From: Azospirillum sp. B21
Lineage (GTDB): Bacteria; Pseudomonadota; Alphaproteobacteria; Azospirillales; Azospirillaceae
Direction of reading: 5' to 3'
Assembly (NCBI RefSeq): GCF_008364825.1
Contig: NZ_VTTO01000011.1
Coordinates: 30,095-94,094 of the forward strand
DNA: 64,000 nucleotides
Part shown: one piece after another, positions 9,320 through 20,800 of the stretch
Layout of the letters: the number at the start of each line of letters is the position of its first letter
Position numbering within the stretch: position 1 is the stretch's first letter
Program-made: the position numbers and the translations under genes
The notes under the pieces: generated by a model
The model's database searches: none
The model's input: only the letters and a program-made list of their open reading frames with translations
Told to the model about the DNA's origin: nothing

Positions 9320-10795
9320 GTGGACGACGATTTCTTTCTCCGAACATTCGATCGGGGGGTGTCAAGCGTCCAGGAATCCAAGCTGCCGGATGCGGTGGCG
9401 TGCTTCCGAACCGCCGCCGCCCTGCATCCCGCGCATCCGGTGGTCTGGTTTCTGCTGGGAGTGACCCTGCGCACGATGGGCCGCGCGGAAGAGGCCGCGG
9501 CGGCGCTGCACGCGGCGCTTCGCCTGCGGCCCGAGCATCCCGACGCGCTCTTCCATCTCGCTTCCGCCCAACTGGACCTGCTGCGGCCGGACTTGGCCTT
9601 GCCGGCCTTGCGGCGCCTGATCGACCTGCAGCCCGATCGGATGGGCGCGGCCTTCGCGCTGGGCGGCGCGCTGATGGCGCTCGATGCCCCCGAGGAGGCG
9701 GAGCGCGCCTTCCGGCTGGCGGCGCTGCTGCAGCCCGATGGCGCGGCCTTGAACAACAATCTCGGGGCGGCGATCATGGCGCAGCGGCGGCCGGGCGCCG
9801 CCCTTGGGCATTTCCGGCGGGCCATCCGGATCGACCCGTCCCGGCCGGAGCATCGCAAGAATCTCGGTATTGCCCAACTCATGCGCGGCGAGTTGGAAGA
9901 GGGCTTCCGCGAATACGAATGGCGCATGGGCCAAGCGGTCTGGCAATGGAACCGGCGTTTTCCGGGCAAGCCGGTCTGGGACGGCGGTCCGCTCGCCGGC
10001 CGAACCATCCTGGTCCATTACGAGCAGGGGCTGGGCGACAGCGTGCAATTCGTCCGCTATTTCCCGCTGCTCAAGACCATGGGTGCGCGAACCGTCTTCG
10101 AGTGCCAGCCGGTGCTGAAGCGGCTGCTCGCCACCGCCCCCGGCATCGACGCGCTGGTGGCGCGGGGGGAGCCCTTGCCGGATTTCGATTGCTGCCTGTC
10201 CCTGATGAGCTTCCCGTACCGTTGCCGCACCGGGGCGGGTACGATCCCCCGGGACATTCCCTATCTGCGGGCCGATCCGGAGCGGGCGGCCTTCTGGCGT
10301 GAGCGGGTCCTTGGGCAAGCACGGCCGGGCGACCTCCGCGTCGGCATCCAGTGGCGCGCCGACGGCGGCGACCGCTCCATCCCGCTGGAGTGTTTCGAGC
10401 CGCTGTCGCAGCTTCCGGGCGCGCGGCTGTTCAGTCTGCAGCAGGTCACCGGGCTGGACGAGCTGGAGCGGCTGGGCAAGCGGTTCGCAATCATCGACTT
10501 GCCGGGCCGGCAAGCCGGGGCGGAGGGGTTCCTCGACACCGCCGCGCTCGCGGAGTGCATGGATCTGGTGGTTGCCTGCGATTCCGTGGTCGGGCATGTT
10601 GCCGGGGCTCTGGGCAAGCCGGTCTTCCTGGCGCTGCCCTGGTTGGGCGACTGGCGCTGGATGAATCATCCCGACCGCACGCCCTGGTATCCGGCGCATC
10701 GTCTTTTCCGCATGGCGCGCCGCAACGACTGGCACGGGGTCATGGCGCGGGTGGCCGAAGCCGTTGCGGAAGAGGTGTTTCGTGCCCGATCTTGA
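9320..10795 (+). CDS. TPR protein with C-terminal GT9-like domain
   Basis: I chose the GTG at 9320 because AGGGGGA lies five bases upstream; ATGs at 9281 and 9305 are in frame but lack a ribosome site. That gives 491 residues. TPRs fill roughly residues 1-200, including LGVTLRTMGRAEEAAAAL. The C-terminal half has the same GT9-like signature as the neighbours: EGFREYEWRM, ILVHYEQGLGDSVQFVRY, LRVGIQWRADGG, VACDSVVGHVAGALGKPV and a final DRTPWYPAHRLFR. It is the first gene of a tight three-gene operon (next gene overlaps by 14 bases) with GT4 and GT41 enzymes. The sugar and acceptor are unknown. Confidence 0.85.
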   Translation: MDDDFFLRTFDRGVSSVQESKLPDAVACFRTAAALHPAHPVVWFLLGVTLRTMGRAEEAAAALHAALRLRPEHPDALFHLASAQLDLLRPDLALPALRRLIDLQPDRMGAAFALGGALMALDAPEEAERAFRLAALLQPDGAALNNNLGAAIMAQRRPGAALGHFRRAIRIDPSRPEHRKNLGIAQLMRGELEEGFREYEWRMGQAVWQWNRRFPGKPVWDGGPLAGRTILVHYEQGLGDSVQFVRYFPLLKTMGARTVFECQPVLKRLLATAPGIDALVARGEPLPDFDCCLSLMSFPYRCRTGAGTIPRDIPYLRADPERAAFWRERVLGQARPGDLRVGIQWRADGGDRSIPLECFEPLSQLPGARLFSLQQVTGLDELERLGKRFAIIDLPGRQAGAEGFLDTAALAECMDLVVACDSVVGHVAGALGKPVFLALPWLGDWRWMNHPDRTPWYPAHRLFRMARRNDWHGVMARVAEAVAEEVFRARS

Positions 10796-12554
10796 TCCCG
10801 CCATCGCGCTCTACGAAGCCGGCCGCCCGGCAGAGGCCGCCGTCGCGTGCCTTGCCCTTCTGGAGGCGGGATCGCGTGACGCCGACATCCTCAACCTGCT
10901 GGGAGCCGCGCTCATCTCCACCGGCAACGGCGATGCGGCGGTGGGACCGCTGGAGGAGGCGGTGCAGATCGCTCCCACCCACCTTGCGGCGCGGTGCAAT
11001 CTGGCGCTCCTGCGGCAGGAGCGGCGCGAGTGGGCGGCGGCGGAAGCGCATTTCGCCGTGCTTGCCTTGCTGGACCCGGCCTTTCGGCTCGCCCAGGACC
11101 GGCTCGGCACCGTGCGGCAGGAACGTGGCGATCTGGATGGGACCGTGCGTGCCCTGACACGGGCGGTCCGTCTCGATCCCCGCTCCGGGCTGGCGTGGTT
11201 CAATCTCGCCTCGGTGCGCATGCTGGCCGGCCTGTTCGATGAGGCCATCGCCGCGTTCCGCCACGCCATCGCCGAGGATCCCGCCGGCGCCCTCTCCCAT
11301 GTCCAGCTCGGCGAGATGCTGTTGCGGTTGGGGGAGGTCGAGGCGGCGGCGGAGGTCTTCCGGCGGGGGATGAGGCTCGATCCGTCCATTCCGAACGCGG
11401 AAAGCGGGCTGGCCCGTTGCGGGCGCTACCGCGTCATGACCGCCACCCCGGGCATTCCGGCCGGCGGGGTGGCGATCCGCGGGCCGTTCGAGAGCGCCAC
11501 GGGGTACGGCTATTTCTGTCAGCGCCTCATCCAGGCGTTGCGGGCAAGGCAGGTGCCGCTGGAGGCTGTCGGGATCAAGGGACTGGAATCCTGGCCGGGC
11601 GGCCCGCTCGACCGGTCCGTTCCGGCCCGGGCGATGGTGAACTGCCTCATTCCGCTGGCGGTGGAGCGGGTGCCGGGCCGTGCCACCGTGACCTTTTCCA
11701 TGTTCGAGGGGACGCGCATTCCGCCGGCCTGGCGCCGGATGAGCGAGTTCAGCGACCTGATCGTCGTGCCGACCGAATCCTCGCGCCTTGCCTGGGCGGA
11801 GCAGGGCTTCCCCGAGGACCGCCTGCGCGTCTGTCCGCTCGGCGTCGATCCGGTGGCGGCGGGGAACGTCCCGGTCCTGGTCGCTCCCGGCGGTCGGCTG
11901 GTGTCGAGCTACCGGCACCGCTTCCTCAACGTCTCGGACTTCAACCCGCGCAAGAACATCGACGGGCTGCTGCGGGTCTGGCTGCGTGCCACCGCGTCCA
12001 CGGACGATGCCGTGCTGATCCTGAAGCTCGGCCGGAACCTGGGGCCGGCGGCGCGGGCGGAACTCGGCACGCTGGTGCGGGGGGCGGAGCAGGCCGTCGG
12101 CCGATGTTTGTCGGATGCCGCGCCGGTGGTGCTGATCGACCGGCTGCTCAACGACGAGGAGATGACGGGGCTCCACCGCGCCGCCACCCATTACTGGAGC
12201 CTGTCGCATGGGGAGGGCTGGGACCTGCCCATGGCCACGGCTGGGGCCATGGGGCTGGGGCTGATCGCGCCCGCCCACTCCGCCTATCTCGCCTATCTCG
12301 ACGAGGAAAGCGCGCGGCTCATCCCCTCGTCCGTCACACCCGCCCGCGTGCCGGGGCAGGAGGGTTTCCACCCGCCCTTCCACGGGTTGGACTGGTGGGT
12401 GCCGGACGAGGTGGCCGCCGTCGCGATCCTGGCGGGCATCATCCGGGGCGGGGATCGCCTGCCGTCCGCCCGCGACCGTCTGGGCGAGCGCTTCACCTGG
12501 GAACGCTCGGCCGACCGGCTGCTGGCCATCCTCGACGAGGCGGGGCTGCGCTGA
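10782..12554 (+). CDS. TPR protein with GT4-family glycosyltransferase domain
   Basis: The start is a GTG at 10782 inside the end of the upstream gene, preceded by AAGAGG at a normal distance. The protein has 590 residues. TPRs run to about residue 210 (LGTVRQERGDLDGTVRAL, FNLASVRMLAGLFDEAIAAF). The remainder is a retaining GT-B enzyme of the GT4 kind: GYGYFCQRLIQAL near the N-lobe, VVPTESSRLAWAEQGF, CPLGVDP, NVSDFNPRKNIDGLLRVW, and SHGEGWDLPMATAGAMG in place of the common E-x7-E region. GT4 enzymes usually use NDP-sugars for surface polysaccharides. The stop TGA overlaps the ATG of the next gene. Confidence 0.83.
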   Translation: MPDLDPAIALYEAGRPAEAAVACLALLEAGSRDADILNLLGAALISTGNGDAAVGPLEEAVQIAPTHLAARCNLALLRQERREWAAAEAHFAVLALLDPAFRLAQDRLGTVRQERGDLDGTVRALTRAVRLDPRSGLAWFNLASVRMLAGLFDEAIAAFRHAIAEDPAGALSHVQLGEMLLRLGEVEAAAEVFRRGMRLDPSIPNAESGLARCGRYRVMTATPGIPAGGVAIRGPFESATGYGYFCQRLIQALRARQVPLEAVGIKGLESWPGGPLDRSVPARAMVNCLIPLAVERVPGRATVTFSMFEGTRIPPAWRRMSEFSDLIVVPTESSRLAWAEQGFPEDRLRVCPLGVDPVAAGNVPVLVAPGGRLVSSYRHRFLNVSDFNPRKNIDGLLRVWLRATASTDDAVLILKLGRNLGPAARAELGTLVRGAEQAVGRCLSDAAPVVLIDRLLNDEEMTGLHRAATHYWSLSHGEGWDLPMATAGAMGLGLIAPAHSAYLAYLDEESARLIPSSVTPARVPGQEGFHPPFHGLDWWVPDEVAAVAILAGIIRGGDRLPSARDRLGERFTWERSADRLLAILDEAGLR

Positions 12555-14428
12555 TGGGAACGGAGGAGGCCTTCGCCGCCGCGCTGGCGGATCATGAGTG
12601 CGGCCGGTTCACGGCGGCGGAAGCCGGCTACCGCGCCGTGCTCGCGCAGGAGCGCGGCCATCCGCAGGCCAACAACAATCTGGCTGTCCTGCTGCGCCGG
12701 GTGCAGCGCTGGGAGGCCGCCGCCGCTTGCCTTCGTATGGCCGTGGCGGGCTGGCCGGAGGACGCGGGCGTGCGGAGCAATCTCGCCTGCACGCTCGGCG
12801 ACCAGGGGCGCGTCGTCGAGGCGCTTGCCGCGATGCGGGTCGCGCTCGCGCTCAGCCCGGAGGCTCCCGGTTCCTGGTTCAACGCCGGAAACCTGCTCAA
12901 GTCGGCGCAAAACCCGGAGGGCGCCAAGGCGGCTTACCGGAGGGCGATCCGCCTCGATCCCGACATGGGCGAGGCGCTGAGCAATCTCGGCGACTGTCAG
13001 CGCGAAGACGGGGCGCTGGCGCAGGCGGTGGACAGTTATCTGGCGGCGATCCGGGCGCGGCCGGACCTGCCGCAGCCCTTCGTCAACCTGGGCGAGGCGC
13101 TGAAGGAGCAGGGGCGCATTTCGGAGGCGATCGGCATTCTTCAGAAGGGGCTGGAGCATCACCCGGATATGGCGCTGATGCGCTCCAACCTGCTGCTGAC
13201 CCTCCATTACTCGCCGTGGATTCCGCCCGAGGTCATCGCCCGCGCGCACAGGCATTGGAGCGAGCGTCACGCGCGGCCGCTCTTCGATGGCATGAAGCGC
13301 TTCGCCAACGACCGCGATCCGGACCGGCGCCTGCGGGTCGGATACGTGTCTCCGGACTTCTGCCATCACGCCTGCGCCCAGTTCATCGAGCCGCTGCTGC
13401 GCGAGCATGATCGTGGCACCGTGGAGGTCCTCTGCTATGCCACCGCGCGGCGGCGCGACGACATGACCTTGCGGATGGAGGCCCTGGCCGCCGACTGGCG
13501 GTCGCTGGCCGATCTCGACGATGCATCCGCGGCGGCGCTGATCGAGCGGGACCGTGTCGACATCCTGGTCGATCTGGCCGGCCATACGGCGGGCGGGCGG
13601 CCCCTGCTGTTCGCGCGGCGGCCGGCGCCGGTGCAGGTCACGTGGCTCGGCTATCCCGACACGACCGGCATGCCGGTAGTGGACTGGCGGCTGACCGACG
13701 CCATCGCCGACCCGCCAGGCGGAACCGACGGTCGGCACGCCGAGCGGCTGGTCCGGCTGCCGCGCGGTTTCCTCGCCTTCCAGCCGCCCGCCGGCGCGGG
13801 ACCGGTCGCGGACCCGCCGGCACTCGTGAACGGCTTCGTCACCTTCGGCTCCTTCAACAGCTTGGCCAAGGTGACGCCGGAGGTGGTGCGGGTATGGTCC
13901 GCCCTGCTGGCGCGGGTGCCGTCGGCCCGGTTGTTGTTGAAAAGCCGGGGTTTCGAGGAGGTCGCGGTGCGGAGTGCCGTCCTTCGCGACTTCGCCCGCC
14001 GGGGCGTGCGGCCCGAGCGGATCGAACTCCTGGCGCCGGTGGAGTCCGTCGCCGATCACCTGCGGACCTACGACCGGCTGGACGTGGCGCTCGACCCTTT
14101 TCCCTACAATGGCACGACCACGACGTGCGAGGCCCTGTGGATGGGCGTTCCGGTCGTCACACTCGCCGGCCGTCATCATGTGGCGCGGGTCGGCGCAAGT
14201 CTGCTGTCCCGGTGCGGGCTGGACGAATTGGTCCGTCAGGATGAGGCCGGCTATGTCGAGGCGGCGACGGCATTGGCTGGCGACCTCGCGCGGCTCCGCG
14301 GGCTGCGCCGGGGCATGCGGGCGCGGCTGGAGGGCTCGGCGCTTCTCGATCACCGCGGCTTCGCGCGGTCGGTGGAAGAGGCTTACCGCGCCATGTGGCG
14401 CGATTGGACGTCGGACGGTCGTCCTTAA
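12554..14428 (+). CDS. TPR O-linked GlcNAc transferase-like protein (SPINDLY/GT41)
   Basis: The ATG at 12554 overlaps the previous stop, giving 624 residues. TPRs cover residues about 1-215 (FNAGNLLKSAQNPEGAKAAY, LSNLGDCQREDGALAQAV). The GT41 domain shows RVGYVSPDFCHHACAQFIEP (catalytic-His region), DILVDLAGHTAGGRPLLFA, PVQVTWLGYPDTTG, the lysine-bearing SFNSLAKVTPEVV and DPFPYNGTTTTCEALWMG. Family members transfer GlcNAc or fucose to Ser/Thr of proteins. It is the last gene of the three-gene glycosyltransferase operon. About 430 bases downstream starts the giant Ser/Thr-rich repeat protein, which makes it a natural candidate acceptor, although this is inference. Confidence 0.87.
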   Translation: MGTEEAFAAALADHECGRFTAAEAGYRAVLAQERGHPQANNNLAVLLRRVQRWEAAAACLRMAVAGWPEDAGVRSNLACTLGDQGRVVEALAAMRVALALSPEAPGSWFNAGNLLKSAQNPEGAKAAYRRAIRLDPDMGEALSNLGDCQREDGALAQAVDSYLAAIRARPDLPQPFVNLGEALKEQGRISEAIGILQKGLEHHPDMALMRSNLLLTLHYSPWIPPEVIARAHRHWSERHARPLFDGMKRFANDRDPDRRLRVGYVSPDFCHHACAQFIEPLLREHDRGTVEVLCYATARRRDDMTLRMEALAADWRSLADLDDASAAALIERDRVDILVDLAGHTAGGRPLLFARRPAPVQVTWLGYPDTTGMPVVDWRLTDAIADPPGGTDGRHAERLVRLPRGFLAFQPPAGAGPVADPPALVNGFVTFGSFNSLAKVTPEVVRVWSALLARVPSARLLLKSRGFEEVAVRSAVLRDFARRGVRPERIELLAPVESVADHLRTYDRLDVALDPFPYNGTTTTCEALWMGVPVVTLAGRHHVARVGASLLSRCGLDELVRQDEAGYVEAATALAGDLARLRGLRRGMRARLEGSALLDHRGFARSVEEAYRAMWRDWTSDGRP

Positions 14429-14860
14429 GCGCGTCGTCATGCGCTGCCGTGCCGTCGTACAACCACGAATCGCCGATCGGACCGTGGCCCAACTAGGTCC
14501 GGAAGCTGCTGCTCTCTCGGCCAACCATACCCGCGCCGAGCGGGAGGGAGGCGAAAATTCCGCCAAACCTCCAATCAGAGGGGCGCAATTACACAAAAAT
14601 TTTTGTTGGCACTCAATCTTGAAGTTCTATGGTTAATTAGTTGTTAACTAATGTTAACAACTTCTTGGTGGATGTTTTTGTCACAAATCGACCGATTTTC
14701 ATCTTGGACTTCTTTGATCCTGTCCCCTTAAGTTGTTATTGCGCGCCTGTCCCCAAGTAGAAGTTATGCATCTTCAGGTTATGCCGATGGGCAGGGTTTC
14801 GGTGCGCGGCGCATGTTTTTGAGACTGTGATCGTCAAGCTTCCTCTCGGGAAGCGTGCAA
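14429..14860. other. AT-rich intergenic region ahead of the giant adhesin gene
   Basis: This 432-base gap has no credible gene. From about 14580 to 14780 the composition turns sharply AT-rich compared with the GC-rich surroundings. It holds a run of A and T at 14593-14606, the CtrA-like/palindromic site and then a leader into the giant gene. Such an island fits a strongly regulated promoter, or foreign DNA. Confidence 0.7.
14633..14662. promoter_or_regulatory. Candidate CtrA box overlapping a perfect palindrome
   Basis: TTAATTAGTTGTTAAC at 14633-14648 matches TTAA-N7-TTAAC, the full CtrA consensus of alphaproteobacteria. It overlaps a perfect inverted repeat: AGTTGTTAAC at 14639-14648 and GTTAACAACT at 14653-14662 with a TAAT spacer. 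A third TTAAC half-site falls at 14654-14658. The site is about 200 bases upstream of the giant adhesin gene. A different dimeric repressor could equally use the palindrome. Confidence 0.5.
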
Positions 14861-17800
14861 ATGGGGACTGTGATGGCTGCCGGTGGAACTCTGACCCTGA
14901 GCTCGGGTTCGGACTATCTTTTCTCCAAAACGGAGACCTGGTCCGGAATCAAGGGGTTCGGCACGCGTGGCGTGGTGTTGGATTCCCAGGGATACACCAT
15001 TGCTGTCACCAACCTCGATCACATCACCGGTGGCAGAAATGCTCCGGGCAGCCTCAAGAAGGACGTCATCCTACTGGCGGGCGCGGGCGGCAACACGATC
15101 ACCGTCTCGGGTCTGGAAACGCTGATCGGCAGCGGCGGCGCCGACCGGGTCGTCGGCACCTCGACCGGCACGACCATGGCGGTGGAGTCGATCGAGACTT
15201 TCATCGGCGCCAGCAGCGGCACCAACCTGATCGTCCTGACCAACGACGCCGGCAATACGATGTCGGTGGCCTATCTGAAATCCATCGTCGGCAGCGCCGG
15301 CAAGGACATCATCAACTTCGGCGCCGACGGCCAGGTGGGGACCACCACCGCCGTCACGGCGGTCGAGACGTTGATCGGCACCTCGGGCGACGATCTCATA
15401 GCGACCATCGCGGGCGGCAGCAACACCGTCCAGGTAAATAACATCGAGGTGTTTCTCGGCAACGGCTCCAAGGCCGGGGAAACCGTGTTGCTCGGCTCGG
15501 CGGGCGGCACCATCGGTGCAAGCTTCATCGAGACGCTGATCGGCAGCAACGCCCACGATGTGTTCACGATGGGCTACAAGATCGGCACGGCCAACATGGC
15601 GACGGGCGGTGGCACCACCGCCGTGTCGATGATCGACACCATCGTCGGTGGAACCAGCACCAAGAACACCGCCATCCTGCTGGACGTCGGCACCACCGTT
15701 ACGGTCGCCAGCCTCAACACGCTGATCGGCGGCGCCGGCAACGACGTCGTCAACATGACGTTCCGGGATGGAACGCCGATCGTCGGCACGGGCCCCATCG
15801 CCTGGAACACCGTCGGCAACACCATGCAGGTGGAAGCGCTCGAGACGGTGATCGGCACCGCCGGCGAAGACGCGCTCATGGTGGTCGGGAACACCGGCAT
15901 CACGATGAGCGTCACGGCGATCGAGACGATCATCGGTCGGGGAGGTGCTGAAACGGTGCTGCTGGGCGCCGGCGGCAACACGGTCAAGGTCGCCTCCCTG
16001 GAAACGCTGATCGGCGGCGCCGGCAATGACGTCGTGTCCGTAACCGGCATCAGCGCCAGCGCCTACAATGGCATGACCACGATGGTGTCGTCGGTCGAGA
16101 CGCTGATCGGCGGCGCCGGCAATGACGTGGTGTGGCTCACGGAAGCCGCGGGTACCGTCTATGTGTCCGGGATCGACACCGTCTTCGTGGGCGGTCAGGC
16201 CATGGAGATCGGCAATACCGAGCGGGTGCTGGTTTTCCCGATGGCGGTGTCGGCGCCCTCGGCCCCCAGTCTAAGTTCCGGCTCGGACACCGGCACCCTG
16301 GGCGATTCCAAGACGAATGCGACCCTGCCGACCCTGACCGGCACGGCCGCGGCGGGCAGCGTCGTCAATCTCTATGGCAACGGCATCGCGCTGGGCAGCG
16401 GGACCGCCGACGGGGCCGGCCAGTGGGCGGTCACGGCGACCACGGCGCTCGCCGACGGCACCTGGACGATGACGGCGAAGGCCGTCTCCTCCGGCATGGA
16501 GAGCGCGGCGTCGGGCGAGTTTCTGCTGACCATCGATGCGACGGCGCCGACAGCGCCGACCCTGTCCTACACGCCGGGCTCCGATAGCGGCCGCTCGTCC
16601 TCGGACGGAATCACCAACGTCAATACACCGACCGTGACGGGCACGGCCGAGGCGGGAAGCACGGTCACCCTGTATCTCGACGGGGTCGGCGTCGGAACCA
16701 CGACCGCCAGCGGCGTCGGTGCCTGGGCGATCACCACGCCGACGGTCTCCCAGGGCAGCCACACCCTGACGGCGCGCGCGGTGGACACCGCCGGCAACAC
16801 GAGCAATGCCTCGGCCGCCCTCACGCTCACGGTGGACACGACGGTTGCGGCTCCCACCGGCATCGCGCTGGCGACGGGGAGCGATACCGGAATCTTCGGT
16901 GACAACCTCACCGCCGTCAACACCCCGGCCATCGGCGGCACGGCGGAGGCCAACGCCGTCGTCAGCCTGTACAAGGACTCCAGCACCCTTCTCGGCAGCG
17001 CGACCGCCGATGGAAGCGGCGTCTGGCGGATGACGCTGGGCGCGCTGGGCGAAGGCGCACACACCCTCACCGCGCGCGCGGTCGATCCGGCGGGCAACAG
17101 CAGCGCCGCCTCCAACCCGTTCACCATCACCATCGACACCACGCCGCCGACCGCTCCCTCCGCGCCGTCGCTGACGGCGGCATCGGACAGCGGAAGCTCC
17201 TCCTCCGACCGGCTGACGAACGTCAGGACGCCGACCTTCACCGGCACGGCCGAGGCGAACAGCGTCATCGACCTCCTGGTCTCCGGCAGCGTGGTGGGAA
17301 CCGGCACCGCCGACGGCTCCGGCGCCTGGACCGTGACCGCCGGCAGCCCCCTTGCGGACGGAAGCTGGTCCTTCTCCACCCGCTCGCGCGATGCGGCCGG
17401 GAACACGCGCGACGGCGTGGGGAGCCTGAACGTCACCATCGACAGCACGGCGGACGCGCCCGGCGGCCTGAAGCTGACCGCCGCCACCGACACCGGCCGC
17501 AGCACGACCGACGGCCTCACCAACCTGACCGCGCCCACCGTCGCCGGCACCGCTGCGGCCGGCAGCAGCGTGACGCTCTACGACGGCGCCCTGGCGATCG
17601 GCACGGTGACGGCCAACGGCCAAGGCAATTGGGAAATCGCCACCAGCGGCCTTACCGTCGGCACCCACACGCTGACGGCCAAGGCCGTCGATGCCGCAGG
17701 CAACACCAGCCTCGCCTCCGCCGCCTTCACGGTAACGGTGGACACCAGCGCCTCCGCACCGACCGGTCTGGCTCTGGCGACCGCCTCGGACACCGGCGTC

Positions 17801-20800
17801 ACGGGGGATTCGAGGACGAATCTCACGACCCCCTCGGTCACGGGTATGGCCGAGGCCTCCAGCATCGTCCTTCTGTACGAAGGCTCCACTCTGCTTGGCC
17901 AAGCCACGGCGGGGGCCGATGGCGGCTGGACGGTCGCCTCATCCGCGTTGACCGGCGACGTTCACACCCTGACTGCCCGCGCCGTCGATCAGGCCGGCAA
18001 CACCTCCGTTGCGAGCGGCGGCCTCGTCGTCAACATCGACCTGACGGCGCCGAACGCGCCGGGCGCGCTGGTGCTGAATTCGGACAGCGGCACGCCGAAC
18101 GACAACCGGACCCAGGTGACGGCCCCGGTGATCGCGGGCACGGCCGAGGCCGGCAGCACCGTGCGGCTGTATGAGGGCGGCACCCTGCTCGGCACGGGCA
18201 CGGCGGACCTTTCCACGGGCGCCTGGACGATCGCCTCCTCCAGCTTGGGGGAGGGGGCTCACACGCTGACCGCGCGGGCGGTGGACACCGCCGGCAACAC
18301 GGGCGCCGCCTCCGCAGCGCTCGCCATCACGATCGACCGGACCTCGGCCACGCCGGGCGGCTTGGCGCTGAGCAGTTCCACCAACAGCGGCAGCCTGGCC
18401 GATGCCCTGACCAACGCTCTCGCCCCGACGATCACCGGTACGGCCGAAGCCGGCGCCACGGTCACGCTGTATGGCGGCGGTACGACCGCCAGTGCGACGG
18501 CCGACGGGTCGGGCCGCTGGGCCGCCACGATCACCGGCCTGACCGAGGGCGCCCACACCCTGACCGCCAGCGCCGTGGACGTGGCCGGCAACACCAGCCA
18601 GCCGTCCGCCGGCCTTGTCGTCAGCATCGACAGGACCGGGCCGGGGCTGTCTGCGCCGACGGCCGACACGGCCGGGCCATCGGGCCAGTTCACACCGATC
18701 CTGTCGGGGACCGCCGAAGCCAACAGCATCGTGACCCTGTATGACGGCGCCGTCGGTGCGGCGGTGCTCGGGGTCGTGACCGTCGACAACACCGGCTTGT
18801 GGTCGATCACCACGCCGGAACTCGGCGGCGGCACCCATACGATGACTGCGCGCGCGCTGGACGCGGCCGGCAACGAAACCATCACGACCACGGCGCTTTC
18901 AGTGACCGGGCGTGTCGGCGTGCCCGGCGGCCTGCAACTCGTCTCCGATTCCGGCGTCGCCAACGACGGGATCACCAATGTTGTCTCGCCGATCCTGACG
19001 GGAACGGCGCTTGCGGGCTCGACGGTCTCCCTCTACAGCGGTCTGACGCTGATCGGGACCGGCACGGCCGACGCCGTCAGCGGCCTGTGGACCATCGCCT
19101 CGACCGGCACGCTGACGGCCGGCAGCGCCCACACCCTGTATGCCAGGATCGATGCCTATGGGACGGTCCTCACCTCCTCGGGCCTGACGGTCACCATCGA
19201 CACCACGGCGCCCGATCAGCCGGGGGCGCTGGCGTTGCAAGCGGGTTCGGACAGCGGCTCGAACGGCAGCGACCGCGTCACCAACCTCGAGGCGGTCACC
19301 GTCACCGGCACCGCCGAGGCGCGCAGCGTCGTCACGCTGTATGGCAACGATGGGACCACGGCGCTCGGCACGGCCACCGTCTCCGACGGCGGGATATGGT
19401 CGCTCGGCACGGGCTCGCTGGCGGCCGGCGTCCACACGCTCACCGCCCGTGCGGTCGACATCGCCGGCAACACCGGCGCCGCGTCCAGCGGCCTTGTCGT
19501 CACCATCGACCGCACGGCCGCCGCTCCGACCGGCCTCGCCCTGGCGAGCGGATCCGACACGGGCTTGGCGGGCGATGCGATCACCAGGGTCCTGGCCCCG
19601 ACCATCACCGGGACGGCGGAAGCCAACGGCACCGTCTCGCTGTACAACGGCTCCAATCTTGTCGGCACCGCCACCGTGGACGGCTCCGGCAACTGGTCGG
19701 TGACCGCCTCCGCGCTCGGCAACGGCACGCACAGCCTGACCGCGCGCGTCGTTGACGTCGTCGGCAACACCAGCGACGCCTCCTCGGCCTTCGTGGTCAC
19801 CGTCGACACGACGGCGCCCGACGCGCCGGGCGGACTGTCGATCGACCCGGCCGACGACAGCGGCGTCCGCGACAACGTCACCAACATCCGTGCGCAGACC
19901 GTCACCGGAACGGCGGAAGCCGGCGCCACCGTCGTCCTGTACGACGGCGCCACCGCGCTCGGCACCCAGGTGGCGACGGGCGGGGCCTGGACGATCGGGA
20001 CGGGCACGCTTGGCGCGGGCGGGCACACGCTGACGGCACGGGCCATCGACGCGGCCGGCAACACGGGAGCCGCCTCGGCGGCGCTGACCGTCACCATCGA
20101 TCTGTCCACCCCGGCCCCGAGCGCCATGGCCCTGACGGCGGCGTCGGACACCGGCTACAGCGCCACGGACCGCATCACCAACGCCACGACTCTGTCGCTG
20201 ACCGGCTCAGCCGAGGCGAACAGCTCCGTCACCCTCTATGACGGGATCGTCGGCAGCCTGACGCCGCTGGCGACCCTGGTCGCGGACGGCAACGGAGTCT
20301 GGTCCTACACCGGAACCGCGTTCGCCGAGGGCACGCACACCCTCACCGCCACGGCGGTGGACCCCAGCGGCAACACGTCGAGCGGCGCCGGCACGCTGGT
20401 GGTGACGGTCGACCTGACCGTCGATGCGCCCGGCACGCCGGCCCTGGCCCTTGCCTCGGACACCGGGGTGGCGGGCGACGGGAAGACCCGCCTGCTCGCG
20501 CCCACCTTCACCGGCACGGTGGAGAGCGGCGCCGTGGTGTCCCTGTACGACGGCGGCAATTTCGTCGGCATGGGCACGGCCAACGGCTCGGGCGTCTACA
20601 CCATCGAGACGCCGCTGAGCAGCGGGGCGCACACGATCACGGCCCGCGTCGTCGACGCCGCCGGCAACGCCACGGCAGCCGCCTCGGCCCCGCTGGTCAT
20701 CACCATCGACGCCATCGCACCCGACGCGCCCTCCGCGCCGTCGCTGGATTCAGCATCCGACAGCAGCACGCAGGGCGATTTCATCACGTCCGACGCCACC

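Noticed and set aside
14607..14622. TGGCAC...TTGA as a sigma-54 promoter upstream of the giant gene
   Set aside because: The spacing is one base too long and the conserved GC element is absent (TTGA instead of TTGC).
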